Below are positions 1-10,139 of a stretch of 64,000 nt of DNA, piece after piece. The stretch lies in the NCBI GenBank assembly GCA_947565915.1, contig CANOHY010000002.1, positions 1-64,000 of the forward strand, written 5' to 3'. Under the pieces are notes generated by a model that was not told where the DNA came from, did no database searches, and was given only the letters and a program-made list of their open reading frames with translations. This stretch comes from an uncultured Eggerthellaceae bacterium. Its GTDB lineage: Bacteria > Actinomycetota > Coriobacteriia > Coriobacteriales > Eggerthellaceae. Position 1 is the first letter of the stretch, and each line of letters begins with the position of its first letter. The position numbers were made by a program, and so were the translations under genes.

Positions 1-1
1 A

Positions 2-787
2 TACAGGGTTATCGCCTTCTATCTCGATAAACGCGCCCTTGTAGGTGAAAGCGCGCTGCCCGTGCAAGGTCTCGAGAACGCCCGTGTTGATGTGGGGCAT
101 GTCATGCGAGATGAAGGCGCCAGTGTTACCGTGAGGGCAAGCAAAGTGAGTTCAAATGATCAACAATTCGCGGATTTTCATAGTGCTGTTCAGGTAGAGG
201 GGATAGACGACATCTTCGATGTTTCCTTGCTCATCAATAACTCTGAAGTGAATGACAACTTTGGTGAGCTTACGCTTCAGCTACCTGTTGATTCGAAATA
301 CAACGGGCACACGCTGCGCATACACCATTATCATGCCGCAAACGACATTGATACGTTTGAATGTATCGTTCAAAACGGATTCATCTTCTTCTCGGTGAGT
401 AAACTATCTCTTTTTGGCATCGAGGATTTGGGTGTAGCCAACGTTTACAAGGATCCAGTTTCCGATTCTGGCAATTCGGGGAATGCAGGCAATGCTGGTA
501 ATGCTGGTAATGCGGGCAACGTTGGCAATGCTGGCAGTACGGGTGCGCCTGCCTCTGGTGCGACCACCAAGCCTGTAGTTAACGATAACGTAGCTCAGCA
601 GAACGAAAACATCCAGGCGAGCGCGCCAACGCAGCCAGATGCTCAGGCAAACGCTTCTACACTCCCTGCTACGGGTGACGATGTTTCAGCTAGCACCTTT
701 GCCTTGACGGCGCTGATCTCTGCAGCTCTCGCTTGCATCGCCAGCTTCGCTTTGCGCTCGCGCAAGCGTGGCTTGCATGCTCGCTAG
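2..787 (+). CDS. LPxTG-anchored cell-wall surface protein, C-terminal part
   Basis: The reading frame is open from base 2, so the true start lies upstream of the window; the GTG at 62 is only an internal codon. The visible part has a beta-rich region, then a low-complexity linker rich in Gly-Asn-Ala (bases 470-541), an Ala/Gln/Pro-rich spacer, and a classic sorting signal. That signal is LPATG at bases 662-676, a hydrophobic segment, and a basic tail (RSRKRG). Proteins with this signal are cut by a class A-type sortase between Thr and Gly and joined to peptidoglycan. The function of the exposed domain cannot be told from this fragment. A strong hairpin follows the stop. Confidence 0.85.
   Translation, partial: YRVIAFYLDKRALVGESALPVQGLENARVDVGHVMRDEGASVTVRASKVSSNDQQFADFHSAVQVEGIDDIFDVSLLINNSEVNDNFGELTLQLPVDSKYNGHTLRIHHYHAANDIDTFECIVQNGFIFFSVSKLSLFGIEDLGVANVYKDPVSDSGNSGNAGNAGNAGNAGNVGNAGSTGAPASGATTKPVVNDNVAQQNENIQASAPTQPDAQANASTLPATGDDVSASTFALTALISAALACIASFALRSRKRGLHAR
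470..541 (+). repeat. Gly-Asn-Ala coding repeat
   Basis: Short degenerate tandem units of the type GGC-AAT-GCT encode G-N-A/S/V repeats in the wall-spanning linker of the surface protein. Such repeats are prone to length change by slippage and usually act as a flexible stalk. Confidence 0.75.
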
Positions 788-825
788 GATATGCGCATCT
801 AACAAGTTTTGATTCGTCGCCCTCT

Positions 826-857
826 GAAGGCTCTCGTCGATTCCGACGGGAGCCTTC
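826..857 (+). terminator. Rho-independent-like terminator of the surface protein gene
   Basis: A 13-bp stem (GAAGGCTCTCGTC pairing with GACGGGAGCCTTC, one G-T wobble) with a 6-base loop lies 38 bases after the stop codon and is followed by a short T-rich stretch. Confidence 0.75.
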
Positions 858-974
858 TTGCAATTGCGCAACTACTTGCGTGATGATTCGTCTTGCTGGT
901 TGTCTCTGACGAGTAGCTGAGGGTTTGCGAGGTGTCCAAGATTGGCATGAAACGAGAGAAGGCTAGAAGTTGCG

Positions 975-1063
975 CCACTTCGATTCAGTTCGCGTGAAAA
1001 CCCGACTGAGCGTACTGAGGTACGCGAGGAAGGAGGGTTTGGAACGCGAAATGGACGAAGTGG
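975..1063. repeat. Long imperfect palindrome, family D copy 1
   Basis: Outer arms CCACTTCG (975-982) and CGAAGTGG (1056-1063) enclose further paired blocks (GTTCGCGT with AACGCGAA, AAACCC with GGGTTT). At the centre is a perfect hairpin GCGTAC-TGAG-GTACGC (1010-1025). On the minus strand it begins directly after the CCA of tRNA-Leu, so it may end that transcript. Nothing else is seen in the rest of the 788-1256 gap apart from the tRNA and promoter-like sequence. Confidence 0.6.
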
Positions 1064-1149
1064 TGGTGCGGGCGAAAGGACTTGAACCTTCACGGGGGTT
1101 GCCCACCAGAACCTAAATCTGGCGCGTCTGCCAATTCCGCCACGCCCGC
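1064..1149 (-). tRNA. tRNA-Leu (anticodon UAG), CCA encoded
   Basis: Read on the minus strand, the gene has a 7-bp acceptor stem (GCGGGCG with CGCCCGC), discriminator A at 1067, and encoded CCA at 1064-1066. The anticodon loop is TTTAGGT with TAG at 1115-1113. A long variable arm typical of class II tRNA-Leu and a canonical GGTTCAAGTCC T-arm are present. It reads CUN codons. Confidence 0.95.
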
Positions 1150-1256
1150 ACGTGCAGCCCATGATACCAGATTGAGCTTAGCCCGATACGTGTTCGCGCA
1201 CGTCGGCTTTTCGTTTGCGCTATTATGGGATGAACGGCCCATCGAGGGGAGCAATC

Positions 1257-2666
1257 ATGAGAGCATTCATACGCAAGTGGAATTCAATGAGCCTGGTTGC
1301 GCGCATCGTCATCGGCTTGGTCATCGGTGCCGCGCTTGGCTTGCTCATACCGTTCATGCAGGAAAGCGGCATCGCCGTGCCAGAGGTGGTGGGCGGCTTC
1401 ATCACGCTGCTGGGATCACTGTTCGTGAATGCATTGAAGGCTGTGGCGCCGATTCTGGTGTTCTTCCTTATCATCAGCGCGCTCTGCAACGCCAAGGCGC
1501 CTGGTTCCATGAAGACGATCATCGTGCTGTACCTGGTGTCGACCTTCGTTGCGGCGCTGGTAGCCGTGCTTGGATCCTATGCGGTGCCCATCGAGCTCAC
1601 GCTTGCTTCGGCGGAGGATATCACCCAGTCGTCTCCGTCCGATGTGGGCGAAGTTCTGAACACGCTTCTTATCAACATAGTCACCAACCCCGTTGAGTCG
1701 CTCGTCAAGGCGAACTACATCGGCATCTTGGTGTGGGCGGCCATGATCGGCGTGGCACTGCGTGCGGCCAAGGCAGGCACCAAGAAGGTGTTCGAAGACA
1801 TCTCGAATGCCATTGCCACGCTGGTGCGCTGGATCATCAACCTGGCGCCCATCGGCATCCTCGGCCTGATCTACGATGCCGTGGCAACCAACGGCGTGAA
1901 CATCTTCATCGAATACGGCCAGCTCATCTTGCTGCTCGTGGTTTGCATGCTGTTCATCGCGTTGGTCACAAATCCGCTCATCGTATTCATCTGCACGCGC
2001 AAGAACCCTTATCCGTTGGTGCTTCGCTGCTTGAAGGATTCGGGCATCACAGCCTTCTTCACGCGCAGCTCGGCCGCGAACATCCCTGTGAACATGGAGC
2101 TTTGCAAGAGCCTGGGCCTCGACAAGAACCTCTATTCGGTCAGCATCCCGCTGGGCGCCACCATCAACATGGCGGGAGCGGCTGTCACCATCACGGTGAT
2201 GGCCATGCAGGCTGCTTATACGGTTGGCTTGCCGGTGGACATTCCCACGGCGGTCATCCTGTCGGTGCTGGCGTCTATCTCGGCATGCGGTGCCTCGGGC
2301 GTGCCAGGTGGCTCGCTTCTGCTGATTCCCATGGCATGCTCGCTCTTTGGCATTCCCAACGACGTTGCCATGCAGGTCGTTGCCATCGGCTTCATCATCG
2401 CTGTGATCCAGGATTCGTGCGAGACCGCGCTCAACTCGTCGTCTGACGCGTTGTTCACGGCCACCGCCGAGTATCGCACGTGGATCAAGGCCGGTCGCGT
2501 CTTCAAGATGGGCCGCGAAAACACGCCGCTTGCTGTTGAGGGCAACATGATCACGGCCGATGACGTTGAAGAGCTCTCGGAACTGCGCATCGACGATGAC
2601 CTCGATGACGATCCGGGTGAAGAGATAGTGCAGCCTGCCGATGCACCTTCGGGTGCAAGCAAGTAG
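1257..2666 (+). CDS. sstT: Serine/threonine:Na+ symporter SstT
   Basis: A membrane symporter of the dicarboxylate/amino acid:cation (DAACS) family that imports serine and threonine with sodium. The 469-residue product keeps the SstT hallmarks: a loop reading FFTRSSAANIPVN, the IPLGATINMAGAA segment, and CGASGVPGGSLLLIP near the second hairpin, followed by QDSCETALNSSSD. The ATG at 1257 is chosen because GAGGGGA lies six bases before it. The C-terminal 40 residues are acidic (many Asp/Glu) and longer than in E. coli SstT. It stands alone, transcribed away from tRNA-Leu. Serine is a common fermentation substrate in anaerobes, which fits the context. Confidence 0.95.
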   Translation: MRAFIRKWNSMSLVARIVIGLVIGAALGLLIPFMQESGIAVPEVVGGFITLLGSLFVNALKAVAPILVFFLIISALCNAKAPGSMKTIIVLYLVSTFVAALVAVLGSYAVPIELTLASAEDITQSSPSDVGEVLNTLLINIVTNPVESLVKANYIGILVWAAMIGVALRAAKAGTKKVFEDISNAIATLVRWIINLAPIGILGLIYDAVATNGVNIFIEYGQLILLLVVCMLFIALVTNPLIVFICTRKNPYPLVLRCLKDSGITAFFTRSSAANIPVNMELCKSLGLDKNLYSVSIPLGATINMAGAAVTITVMAMQAAYTVGLPVDIPTAVILSVLASISACGASGVPGGSLLLIPMACSLFGIPNDVAMQVVAIGFIIAVIQDSCETALNSSSDALFTATAEYRTWIKAGRVFKMGRENTPLAVEGNMITADDVEELSELRIDDDLDDDPGEEIVQPADAPSGASK

Positions 2667-2717
2667 ATCGCTGCGCGCCGCACCAGATAATGTTCTTCGA
2701 ACTCGCGCGAACTGTGC

Positions 2718-2744
2718 GATAATCATGAATCGCGCCTTTGCGCG
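2718..2744 (+). promoter_or_regulatory. Likely promoter region of tig
   Basis: A GATAAT -10-like hexamer (2718-2723) is followed by a small hairpin CGCGC-CTTT-GCGCG (2731-2744) in the presumed 5' leader. No convincing -35 was found. The trigger factor GTG start follows GGAGG at 2763-2767. Confidence 0.35.
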
Positions 2745-2774
2745 GACATACACGAGGCAAGTGGAGGAATAAAC

Positions 2775-4175
2775 GTGAAGACTGCAGTTGAGGAGCTTGG
2801 CGAGAACCAAGTGAAGGTTACGGTCACCATCGACGAAGATACGGTATCGAACCTCATCAAGAACCAGTACAAGCAGGCAGCTAACCAGTACAACATCCCG
2901 GGCTTTCGTCGCGGCAAGGCACCGCGTCCGGTGATCGACAACGCGCTCGGCAAGGAATTCGTTCGCGCGAGCGTCACCGACGAGCTGGTGAACAGCAGCT
3001 ATCCCGAGGCTATCGGCGAAAGCGGCATCTTCCCCGTGGGTCAGCCCGAATTCGGCGAAGGCGAGCTAGAGCTCGTGGAGGACGGTAAGCCCTACAGCTA
3101 CGAGTTCAAGATCTCCACCATGCCCACCATGGAGTTGAGCGATTACGGCCCCATCACCATCGAGATGCCCTCCGAGGAAGTGAGCGAAGAGACGGTTGAT
3201 GCCGAGATCGACTCCATCCGCGAGCATTACTACGAGATTGCCAATGCGCCAGCCAACACCAAGGTGAAGGAAGACAGCTACGTCGACATGAAGATCGGTG
3301 CCTTGGACGACAAAGGCGTGGCAATCGAGTCCATCGCAAGCGACTCCATGCAATACGGCTTGGGCTCGGGTCTGTTCCCGCCTGAATTCGACGAGCAGCT
3401 CATCGGCCTGAAGAAGGGCGATTCTAAGGAGTTCACCATCGAAGTGCCGGTGGAATCCTACGCAATGACCGATGCTCTTGCTGGTCGCACCGCCACGGCG
3501 AAGTTCAACATCGAGATCCTTGCCGTTCAAAAGAAGAAGCTTCCCGAGCTCACTGACGAATGGGTGAAGGAAAAGCTGGGCATGGACACCGTCGACGAGC
3601 TGAAGGATGAGATTCGCGACGAGATCTCCCAACAGCTCAGCTCGGCGCTTCCACGCATCAAGGAGGCTCGTGCCCTGGCCGCGCTCGAGGAGCGTCTGGT
3701 AGGCGATGTGCCCGAGAACGTGATCGAAGACGAGGAGAACTCGCTTTTGCAAGACTTCTTCTCGCAGCTGCAGCGCGCTGGCTTGACGCTTGATGGCTAC
3801 CTGCAGCAGCAGGGCATTACGCCCGACCGTTTCCGCGAGGACATCAAGCTGCAGGCCACCGATGTTGCCAAGCAGAACATGGCGCTTGATGCCTACGCCG
3901 CTGGCAAGGGCCTAGTTGCAACCGATGAGGATATCCTTGCCGAGTTCAAGAAGGTAAGCGAGGACGAAGCCGAAAGCCTCATGGACGAGTGGGCCAAGAG
4001 CGGGCGCATGTACCTGATCCGCCAAGGCATCCTGCGCGAGAAGGCCGCCGACGAGATCATGGAGACGGCCGAGGTGGTCGTTGCCGAGCCTGAGAAGGGC
4101 GACAAGCCCAAGAAGGGCAAGAAGGCCAAGGCTGACGACGATGCAAAGCAGGAAGAAGCGGCTGACGCAGAGTAA
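2775..4175 (+). CDS. tig: Trigger factor (ribosome-bound chaperone/PPIase)
   Basis: Trigger factor binds the ribosome near L23 and shields nascent chains. The N-terminal ribosome-binding domain carries the signature GFRRGKAP at residues 43-50. An FKBP-type prolyl isomerase domain follows at about residues 155-250, then the helical C-terminal substrate-binding arms. The last 30 or so residues form a Lys-rich then acidic tail, an extension of the usual 430-residue form. The start is GTG with a strong GGAGGAATAAAC leader. It precedes clpP and clpX, the same protein-quality neighbourhood as in many bacteria, but a terminator separates it from clpP. Confidence 0.97.
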   Translation: MKTAVEELGENQVKVTVTIDEDTVSNLIKNQYKQAANQYNIPGFRRGKAPRPVIDNALGKEFVRASVTDELVNSSYPEAIGESGIFPVGQPEFGEGELELVEDGKPYSYEFKISTMPTMELSDYGPITIEMPSEEVSEETVDAEIDSIREHYYEIANAPANTKVKEDSYVDMKIGALDDKGVAIESIASDSMQYGLGSGLFPPEFDEQLIGLKKGDSKEFTIEVPVESYAMTDALAGRTATAKFNIEILAVQKKKLPELTDEWVKEKLGMDTVDELKDEIRDEISQQLSSALPRIKEARALAALEERLVGDVPENVIEDEENSLLQDFFSQLQRAGLTLDGYLQQQGITPDRFREDIKLQATDVAKQNMALDAYAAGKGLVATDEDILAEFKKVSEDEAESLMDEWAKSGRMYLIRQGILREKAADEIMETAEVVVAEPEKGDKPKKGKKAKADDDAKQEEAADAE

Positions 4176-4210
4176 CGCTTAGCGCGTCGTTCAAGTAGCG
4201 TTTTTGTGAA

Positions 4211-4234
4211 GCGGGCATGTTATTACATGCCCGC
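4211..4234 (+). terminator. Terminator after tig
   Basis: A perfect 9-bp stem GCGGGCATG / CATGCCCGC with a TTATTA loop is followed by ATTCGTCTTT. It lies 35 bases after the tig stop. Confidence 0.85.
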
Positions 4235-4335
4235 ATTCGTCTTTCAGGTAACGCTCTCGCGCACGATTCGAGCAGACCTGATAAGGTCGTTACCATGCAA
4301 TTGCAGTGCGTAGTTAGCAGAAAGTTGAGGTACCT

Positions 4336-4941
4336 ATGGCATCTATCGAATACGCAAAATCGGCGCTCATTCCCTACGTGATCGAGCAATCGCCCCGCGG
4401 CGAGCGCAGCTACGACATCTATTCGCGCCTGCTGAACGATCGCATCGTCTTTTTGGGCGAGCAAATCGACGACCACGTTGCGAACTCCGTTGTTGCCCAG
4501 CTGCTGCATCTCGAGAGCGCTGATCCCGAAAAGGATATCTCCCTTTACATCAATTCGCCCGGAGGATCGGTAACAGCTGGTCTGGCCATTCTGGACACCA
4601 TGAACTTCATCAAGTGCGATGTGTCCACCATTTGCCTGGGCGAGTGCGCCTCCATGGCTGCCGTGCTGCTCTCCAACGGCACCAAGGGCAAGCGCCTGTG
4701 CCTCCCCAACTCCATGGTGCTCATCCATCAGCCCTCTGGTGGAGCTCAAGGACAACAGACCGAGATTCAGATCGTTGCCGAGTTCATGTTGAAGACGCGC
4801 GAGCGCCTCAATCGCATCCTGGCCGACAACACAGGCCAAAGCTTGGAGACCATCCAGCTCGATACCGAGCGCGACAACTACATGACGGCTGAGCAGGCGC
4901 TGGAGTACGGCATAGTGGATAAGATCACCACCGCCCGCTAA
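4336..4941 (+). CDS. clpP: ATP-dependent Clp protease proteolytic subunit
   Basis: Serine peptidase that forms the double-heptamer proteolytic chamber used by ClpX and other unfoldases. The catalytic triad is visible with normal spacing: Ser106 in GECASMAA, His131 in LIHQPSGG, Asp180 in DTERD. Length (201 residues) is normal. The ATG follows GAGGT with a six-base gap. The gene is upstream of clpX, but about 300 bases of palindromic non-coding DNA separate them, so clpX may have its own promoter. Confidence 0.97.
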   Translation: MASIEYAKSALIPYVIEQSPRGERSYDIYSRLLNDRIVFLGEQIDDHVANSVVAQLLHLESADPEKDISLYINSPGGSVTAGLAILDTMNFIKCDVSTICLGECASMAAVLLSNGTKGKRLCLPNSMVLIHQPSGGAQGQQTEIQIVAEFMLKTRERLNRILADNTGQSLETIQLDTERDNYMTAEQALEYGIVDKITTAR

Positions 4942-4960
4942 ACCGAATAGAAGTGCTCTC

Positions 4961-5076
4961 GCTCGGTATTCGGGACTGCGAACTCGGCTCGCGTAGCAGC
5001 TAGTACGCTTCACCTCGTTCTCGTTCCGACTACCTTCGCAAGAAGCGCTTCTCTTCAAGTTCGCAGCGAGCATATG
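4961..5076. repeat. Long imperfect palindrome, family D copy 2
   Basis: In the clpP-clpX gap, GCTCG and TGCGAACT (4977-4984) pair with AGTTCGCA (5058-5065) and CGAGC. An inner block GCGTA (4991-4995) pairs with TACGC (5004-5008), and a small palindrome GAAGCGCTTC sits at 5042-5051. Layout resembles the copies at 975-1063 and 63823-63929, which also have a GCGTAC-type centre. No open frame of interest is present. Confidence 0.5.
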
Positions 5077-5162
5077 CAAGCGGTCGTCTTTGTACGCGGC
5101 GGCCCGCTCTCGGGACATCTGCCAATGTGAGGTTCGATGAGCAATCGTAGCTCCTGCAAGCT

Positions 5163-5234
5163 TGCCATGCATGGCAAAAAATGTGCCCGATGCATCATGC
5201 ACCGGGCACAACGTGTATCATGGGCATGGCCCAT
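5163..5234. promoter_or_regulatory. Clustered dyads upstream of clpX
   Basis: Three dyads follow each other: TGCCATGCATGGCA (5163-5176), an A-run, then TGTGCCCG (5182-5189) pairing with CGGGCACA (5203-5210), and ATGGGC-ATG-GCCCAT (5220-5234). On the minus strand the middle hairpin is followed by six T, so it looks like a terminator for antisense transcription. On the plus strand TATCAT (5215-5220) could be a -10 for clpX, with the last dyad at the start point as an operator candidate. Confidence 0.4.
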
Positions 5235-5257
5235 ACGGATTCAATGAAAGGCAATCA

Positions 5258-6610
<1,353 letters not shown>

Positions 6611-6640
6611 CGGTTGCGCATGACCCAAGGAGTTCGAGCT

Positions 6641-9307
6641 ATGTCAGACAAGAAGATCGACTACGATTTCGCAGCACACGAGAAGCCGCTGTTCGAAGCA
6701 TGGAAGAGCCATGGCTACTTCAAGCGCAGCGAGGGGAGGGGCACCTTCGCCGACTTTCCCTACACCATCGTGATACCGCCGCCCAACATCACGGGCGTGC
6801 TGCACATGGGCCATGCGCTCAACGACACCATCCAAGATACGTGCACGCGTCATGCGCGCATGCTGGGAAGGCCCACGCGATGGATCCTGGGCACTGATCA
6901 TGCGGGCATTGCAACTCAGACCAAGGTGGACAAGAAGCTTGCCGACGAGGGCGTGTCGCGCTTGGCGATAGGTCGCGAGGCGTTCATCGGCGAATGCTGG
7001 AAGTGGCGCGACGAGTACGGCAACACCATAGTTCGCCAAATCGAGGGCATGGGCTGCTCGTGCGACTATAGCGACGAGCATTTCACGCTCGACCCCGATT
7101 ACGCCCGTGCAGTGCGGCAAGTGTTCAGCGACTGGTACCACGATGGGCTGATCTATCGTGGCAAGCGCATCGTGAACTGGTGCCCTCATTGCACGACGGC
7201 CATCGCCGACGACGAGGCCGAGTACGTGCCCGAAACCGGGCATCTGTGGCATCTTCGCTATCCGCTTGTGGAGCCGGTGAACGGGCAGGACTACATCGTA
7301 GTGGCAACCACGCGCCCTGAGACCATGCTGGGCGATACGGGCGTGGCGGTATCTCCCAAGGACCCGAGCAAGCAGGCGTTCGTCGGTGCGAAGGTGCGAC
7401 TGCCCTTGGTGGATCGCGAGATTCCCATATTCAGCGATTTCGTGGTCGATGCCGATTTCGGCACCGGCTTCGTGAAGGTGACCCCTGCGCACGATCCCAA
7501 CGACTGGGGCATGGGGCAGCGCCACGACCTCGAGCGCATAAACATCTTCGATGAAACAGCGCATGTGGTCGATGGCTATGGCAAGTTCAGTGGCATGGAT
7601 CGCGACGAGGCGCGCGAGGCAATCGTGGCAGCCTTCGACGAGCTGGGACTGCTCGACCACGTGGAGGAGCACGAGCACTCGGTCATGACGTGCTATCGCT
7701 GTCACACCAAGCTGGAGCCATGGGAATCCGAGCAATGGTTCGTTGCTGTGGACGAGCTGAAGAAGCCGGCCGCCCAAGCAGTGGAGTCGGGCCAGGTGCA
7801 GTTCCATCCAGCGCGCTGGAAGCAGGTGTACCTGGATTGGCTTGGCAACCTGAAGGATTGGTGCATCAGCCGCCAGCTGTGGTGGGGGCATCGCATTCCC
7901 ATGTACTACTGCGATGAATGCGGCTGGGAAGATGCCTGCGTGGACGAACCCGAGGCATGCCCGGTGTGCGGGCATGCCGTGCGCCAGGACGAGGACGTGC
8001 TGGATACGTGGTTCAGCAGCCAGCTTTGGCCCTTTGCCACGCAAGGTTGGGTGAACCGTGCCGAGGAATCGGCGCAGATAGCAGCCTACTATCCCACGCA
8101 AGTGCTCTCCACAGCGCGTGACATCATGGGCCTTTGGGTGGCCCGCATGGTGATGGCATCGATGTATTGCACCGGGCAGATTCCCTTCCAGCATGTGATC
8201 ATCCATCCCACCGTGCTCGGTGTCGACGGCAAGCCCATGAGCAAGTCGCGCGGAAATGGCGTGGATCCCTTGCGATTGATGCAAGACTACGGCGCCGATG
8301 GCATGCGATTCGGGCTGTTGATGCAGGTTACTGGTTCGCAAGACCTCAAGTTCAACGAGGACAAGCTTCTGAGCTCGCGCAACTTCGCCAATAAGATTCG
8401 CAATGCAGCGCGCTTCGTGTCCATGAACCTCGATGGCTACGAGCCGGGCGCGCCCAACCCCACCACGCCAGCCGACAAATGGATCTTCAGTCGGCTTGCC
8501 GACCTAGTTGCTCAACTCGATAGCCTCTACGAGGAGTTCGAGTTCGGCGAGATCACGCGGCTTCTGTATGCGTTCTTCTGGAACGAGTTCTGCGACTGGT
8601 ACATCGAGTTCTCGAAGAGCCGCTTGGATGCGGATGCCGACGCGACTGGCCGCTTGGCTTGCCAGCGCAACTTGATGTTCGTACTGCAGCAGGCCATAAG
8701 CTTGCTGCATCCCATCATGCCGTTCGTGACCGAGGAGATCTATCAGGAGCTGCCGTTCGACCGCAGCGAGCACCCTTACCTTATCGGCGCTCCTTGGCCC
8801 GATGCGGCAGCGCTGTCGGCCTATCGCGATGCAGGGGCTGAACGCAGCATACAGCTCGTGTGCGATACCGTCTCGGCCGTGCGCTCGACTCGTGCCCGTT
8901 ATGGGCTCTCTCCGCGCACGCAGCTTGACGCGGTGGTGAAGGCTGCGCCCGAAGACGTCGCGCTCCTCGAGGCGCAAAGAGCACTCATCGAGTCTTTGGG
9001 CAACACGGGCTCGCTCATCATTGCTGCCGAAGCAGACAAGCCTGCCTCTTCGGCCGTAGTGCTTTGCGATGGCTTCGAGGTGTACGTGTTGCTCGCGGGA
9101 TTGGTCGACCTCGACGCAGAGCGTGCGCGCTTGCAAAAAGAGCTCGAGAAGGCGCAGGCCGACGAGCAGAAGCTTGCGAAGAAGCTGTCGAATCCAGGGT
9201 TCTTGGCGAAGGCGGCTCCCGAGATAGTGGAGAAGGACCGCGCCAAGCACGACGAGCTCGCGCAGAACGTCGCTCGCCTGCAAGAGCAGCTCGCCCAACT
9301 GAGCTAG
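6641..9307 (+). CDS. valS: Valine--tRNA ligase
   Basis: Class Ia synthetase charging tRNA-Val, with an editing domain that clears mischarged threonine. Visible motifs are the HIGH equivalent HMGH (residues 55-58, within PPPNITGVLHMGH), the CP1 editing region with TTRPETMLGDT, and the KMSKS equivalent MSKS (533-536). The C-terminal coiled coil specific to ValRS is at about residues 820-888 (alternating Leu/Glu/Lys). The length of 888 residues is typical. The ATG at 6641 has AAGGAG eight bases upstream. No T-box or leader peptide precedes it; it appears to ride on the clpX transcript. Confidence 0.97.
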   Translation: MSDKKIDYDFAAHEKPLFEAWKSHGYFKRSEGRGTFADFPYTIVIPPPNITGVLHMGHALNDTIQDTCTRHARMLGRPTRWILGTDHAGIATQTKVDKKLADEGVSRLAIGREAFIGECWKWRDEYGNTIVRQIEGMGCSCDYSDEHFTLDPDYARAVRQVFSDWYHDGLIYRGKRIVNWCPHCTTAIADDEAEYVPETGHLWHLRYPLVEPVNGQDYIVVATTRPETMLGDTGVAVSPKDPSKQAFVGAKVRLPLVDREIPIFSDFVVDADFGTGFVKVTPAHDPNDWGMGQRHDLERINIFDETAHVVDGYGKFSGMDRDEAREAIVAAFDELGLLDHVEEHEHSVMTCYRCHTKLEPWESEQWFVAVDELKKPAAQAVESGQVQFHPARWKQVYLDWLGNLKDWCISRQLWWGHRIPMYYCDECGWEDACVDEPEACPVCGHAVRQDEDVLDTWFSSQLWPFATQGWVNRAEESAQIAAYYPTQVLSTARDIMGLWVARMVMASMYCTGQIPFQHVIIHPTVLGVDGKPMSKSRGNGVDPLRLMQDYGADGMRFGLLMQVTGSQDLKFNEDKLLSSRNFANKIRNAARFVSMNLDGYEPGAPNPTTPADKWIFSRLADLVAQLDSLYEEFEFGEITRLLYAFFWNEFCDWYIEFSKSRLDADADATGRLACQRNLMFVLQQAISLLHPIMPFVTEEIYQELPFDRSEHPYLIGAPWPDAAALSAYRDAGAERSIQLVCDTVSAVRSTRARYGLSPRTQLDAVVKAAPEDVALLEAQRALIESLGNTGSLIIAAEADKPASSAVVLCDGFEVYVLLAGLVDLDAERARLQKELEKAQADEQKLAKKLSNPGFLAKAAPEIVEKDRAKHDELAQNVARLQEQLAQLS

Positions 9308-9331
9308 CATGCGGCGTGCTGGGCGCGTGTG

Positions 9332-9488
9332 CCCACGATGGATGGCGTTGCTCTGAGCAGCGATTCTGCAGCCCACAAACGCAGGTGAAATCTCTTTTGT
9401 GTACGCATAGCTTGTTGGTGCGTTATGGATTTCGCCGTAGCGTTTGGGTGCGAAGCCAAGCGCGAAGAGCTGCGCCGTCCATCGCGGG
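9332..9488. repeat. Palindromic intergenic element, family B copy 1
   Basis: Fills much of the 324-base gap after valS. Imperfect arms 9332-9347 and 9473-9488 (13 of 16 paired) enclose a core that reads, in inverse, like the copy at 28596-28706: GCGATTCTGCAGCCCAC on one side and GGGTGCGAAGCCAAGCGCGA on the other. An inner stem GGTGAAATC / GATTTCGCC is shared with family A. No gene was found in the gap. Confidence 0.6.
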
Positions 9489-9631
9489 CAGGTGCTCGCG
9501 CCGTTGCGACTGGGTGTCTCGCCGGGGTGCTAGGAGGTCAGGGTAACTTGTTGATTAAGCGAAGGAACTATGGCTTAACCTGCACTTTGCTATAATCGCA
9601 CCTGCATCAACGAGCTAACCGAGGGGATTCA

Positions 9632-10117
9632 ATGAACGAAATCATCATGCAGCTGTGGACGCCCGAGCTCCAGGCGGCCTTCTCATTCATCATAGTATGC
9701 CTGGTCATTCTGTACGTCCTGAGCATCGTTTGGGTTGCTCGCGATGCCTATATGCGCGGTTCCCTATGGTACGTGTGGGCCATCGTGGCGCTCGTACCGC
9801 TTCTGGGCGTGATCGCATACTGCCTGCTGCGCCCACCGCTGCTGCAAATAGACCGCGACGAGCAGGAGCTCGAGGTTGCCATAAAGCAGCGTGAGCTCAT
9901 GAAGTATGGCGAATGCGCAGCTTGCGGATACCCCGTCGAGTCCGATTACGTCATCTGCCCTAATTGCCAGCAGCGCTTGAAGAACCTGTGCAATGTGTGC
10001 CATCATGCGCTCGATCCGGCTTGGGCTGTGTGCCCCTATTGCGCTACTCCTGTGGCGGCTCACAAGGGAGCGGCGAAATCCTCTGCGCGTCGCGCAAGCA
10101 ATCGAACTCGCAGCTAG
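9632..10117 (+). CDS. Membrane-anchored double zinc-ribbon protein
   Basis: Unknown function. Two hydrophobic segments (about residues 14-36 and 45-66) form a helical hairpin. A short charged linker follows, then four CxxC knuckles: C95/C98, C109/C112, C120/C123, C134/C137. This is the double zinc-ribbon (DZR) layout, placed in the cytoplasm by the positive-inside rule. Such proteins are common and poorly characterised in Actinomycetota and Bacillota. The ATG at 9632 follows GAGGGGATTCA. It is next to thrS, but the thrS leader hairpins lie between them. Confidence 0.75.
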   Translation: MNEIIMQLWTPELQAAFSFIIVCLVILYVLSIVWVARDAYMRGSLWYVWAIVALVPLLGVIAYCLLRPPLLQIDRDEQELEVAIKQRELMKYGECAACGYPVESDYVICPNCQQRLKNLCNVCHHALDPAWAVCPYCATPVAAHKGAAKSSARRASNRTRS

Positions 10118-10139
10118 CTCGATAATCCAATTTAGTCCC

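Noticed and set aside
62..64. GTG at 62 as start of the first gene
   Set aside because: The frame is open to the window edge and the protein lacks a signal peptide, so the gene begins upstream.
1416..2810. 464-codon minus-strand open frame across sstT
   Set aside because: Low-quality His/Arg/Asp-rich product typical of antisense frames; sstT on the plus strand is unambiguous.
5162..5257. Longer clpX start at 5162
   Set aside because: It would translate through the dyads, lacks a ribosome site, and the zinc domain fits the GTG at 5258 with GAAAGG upstream.
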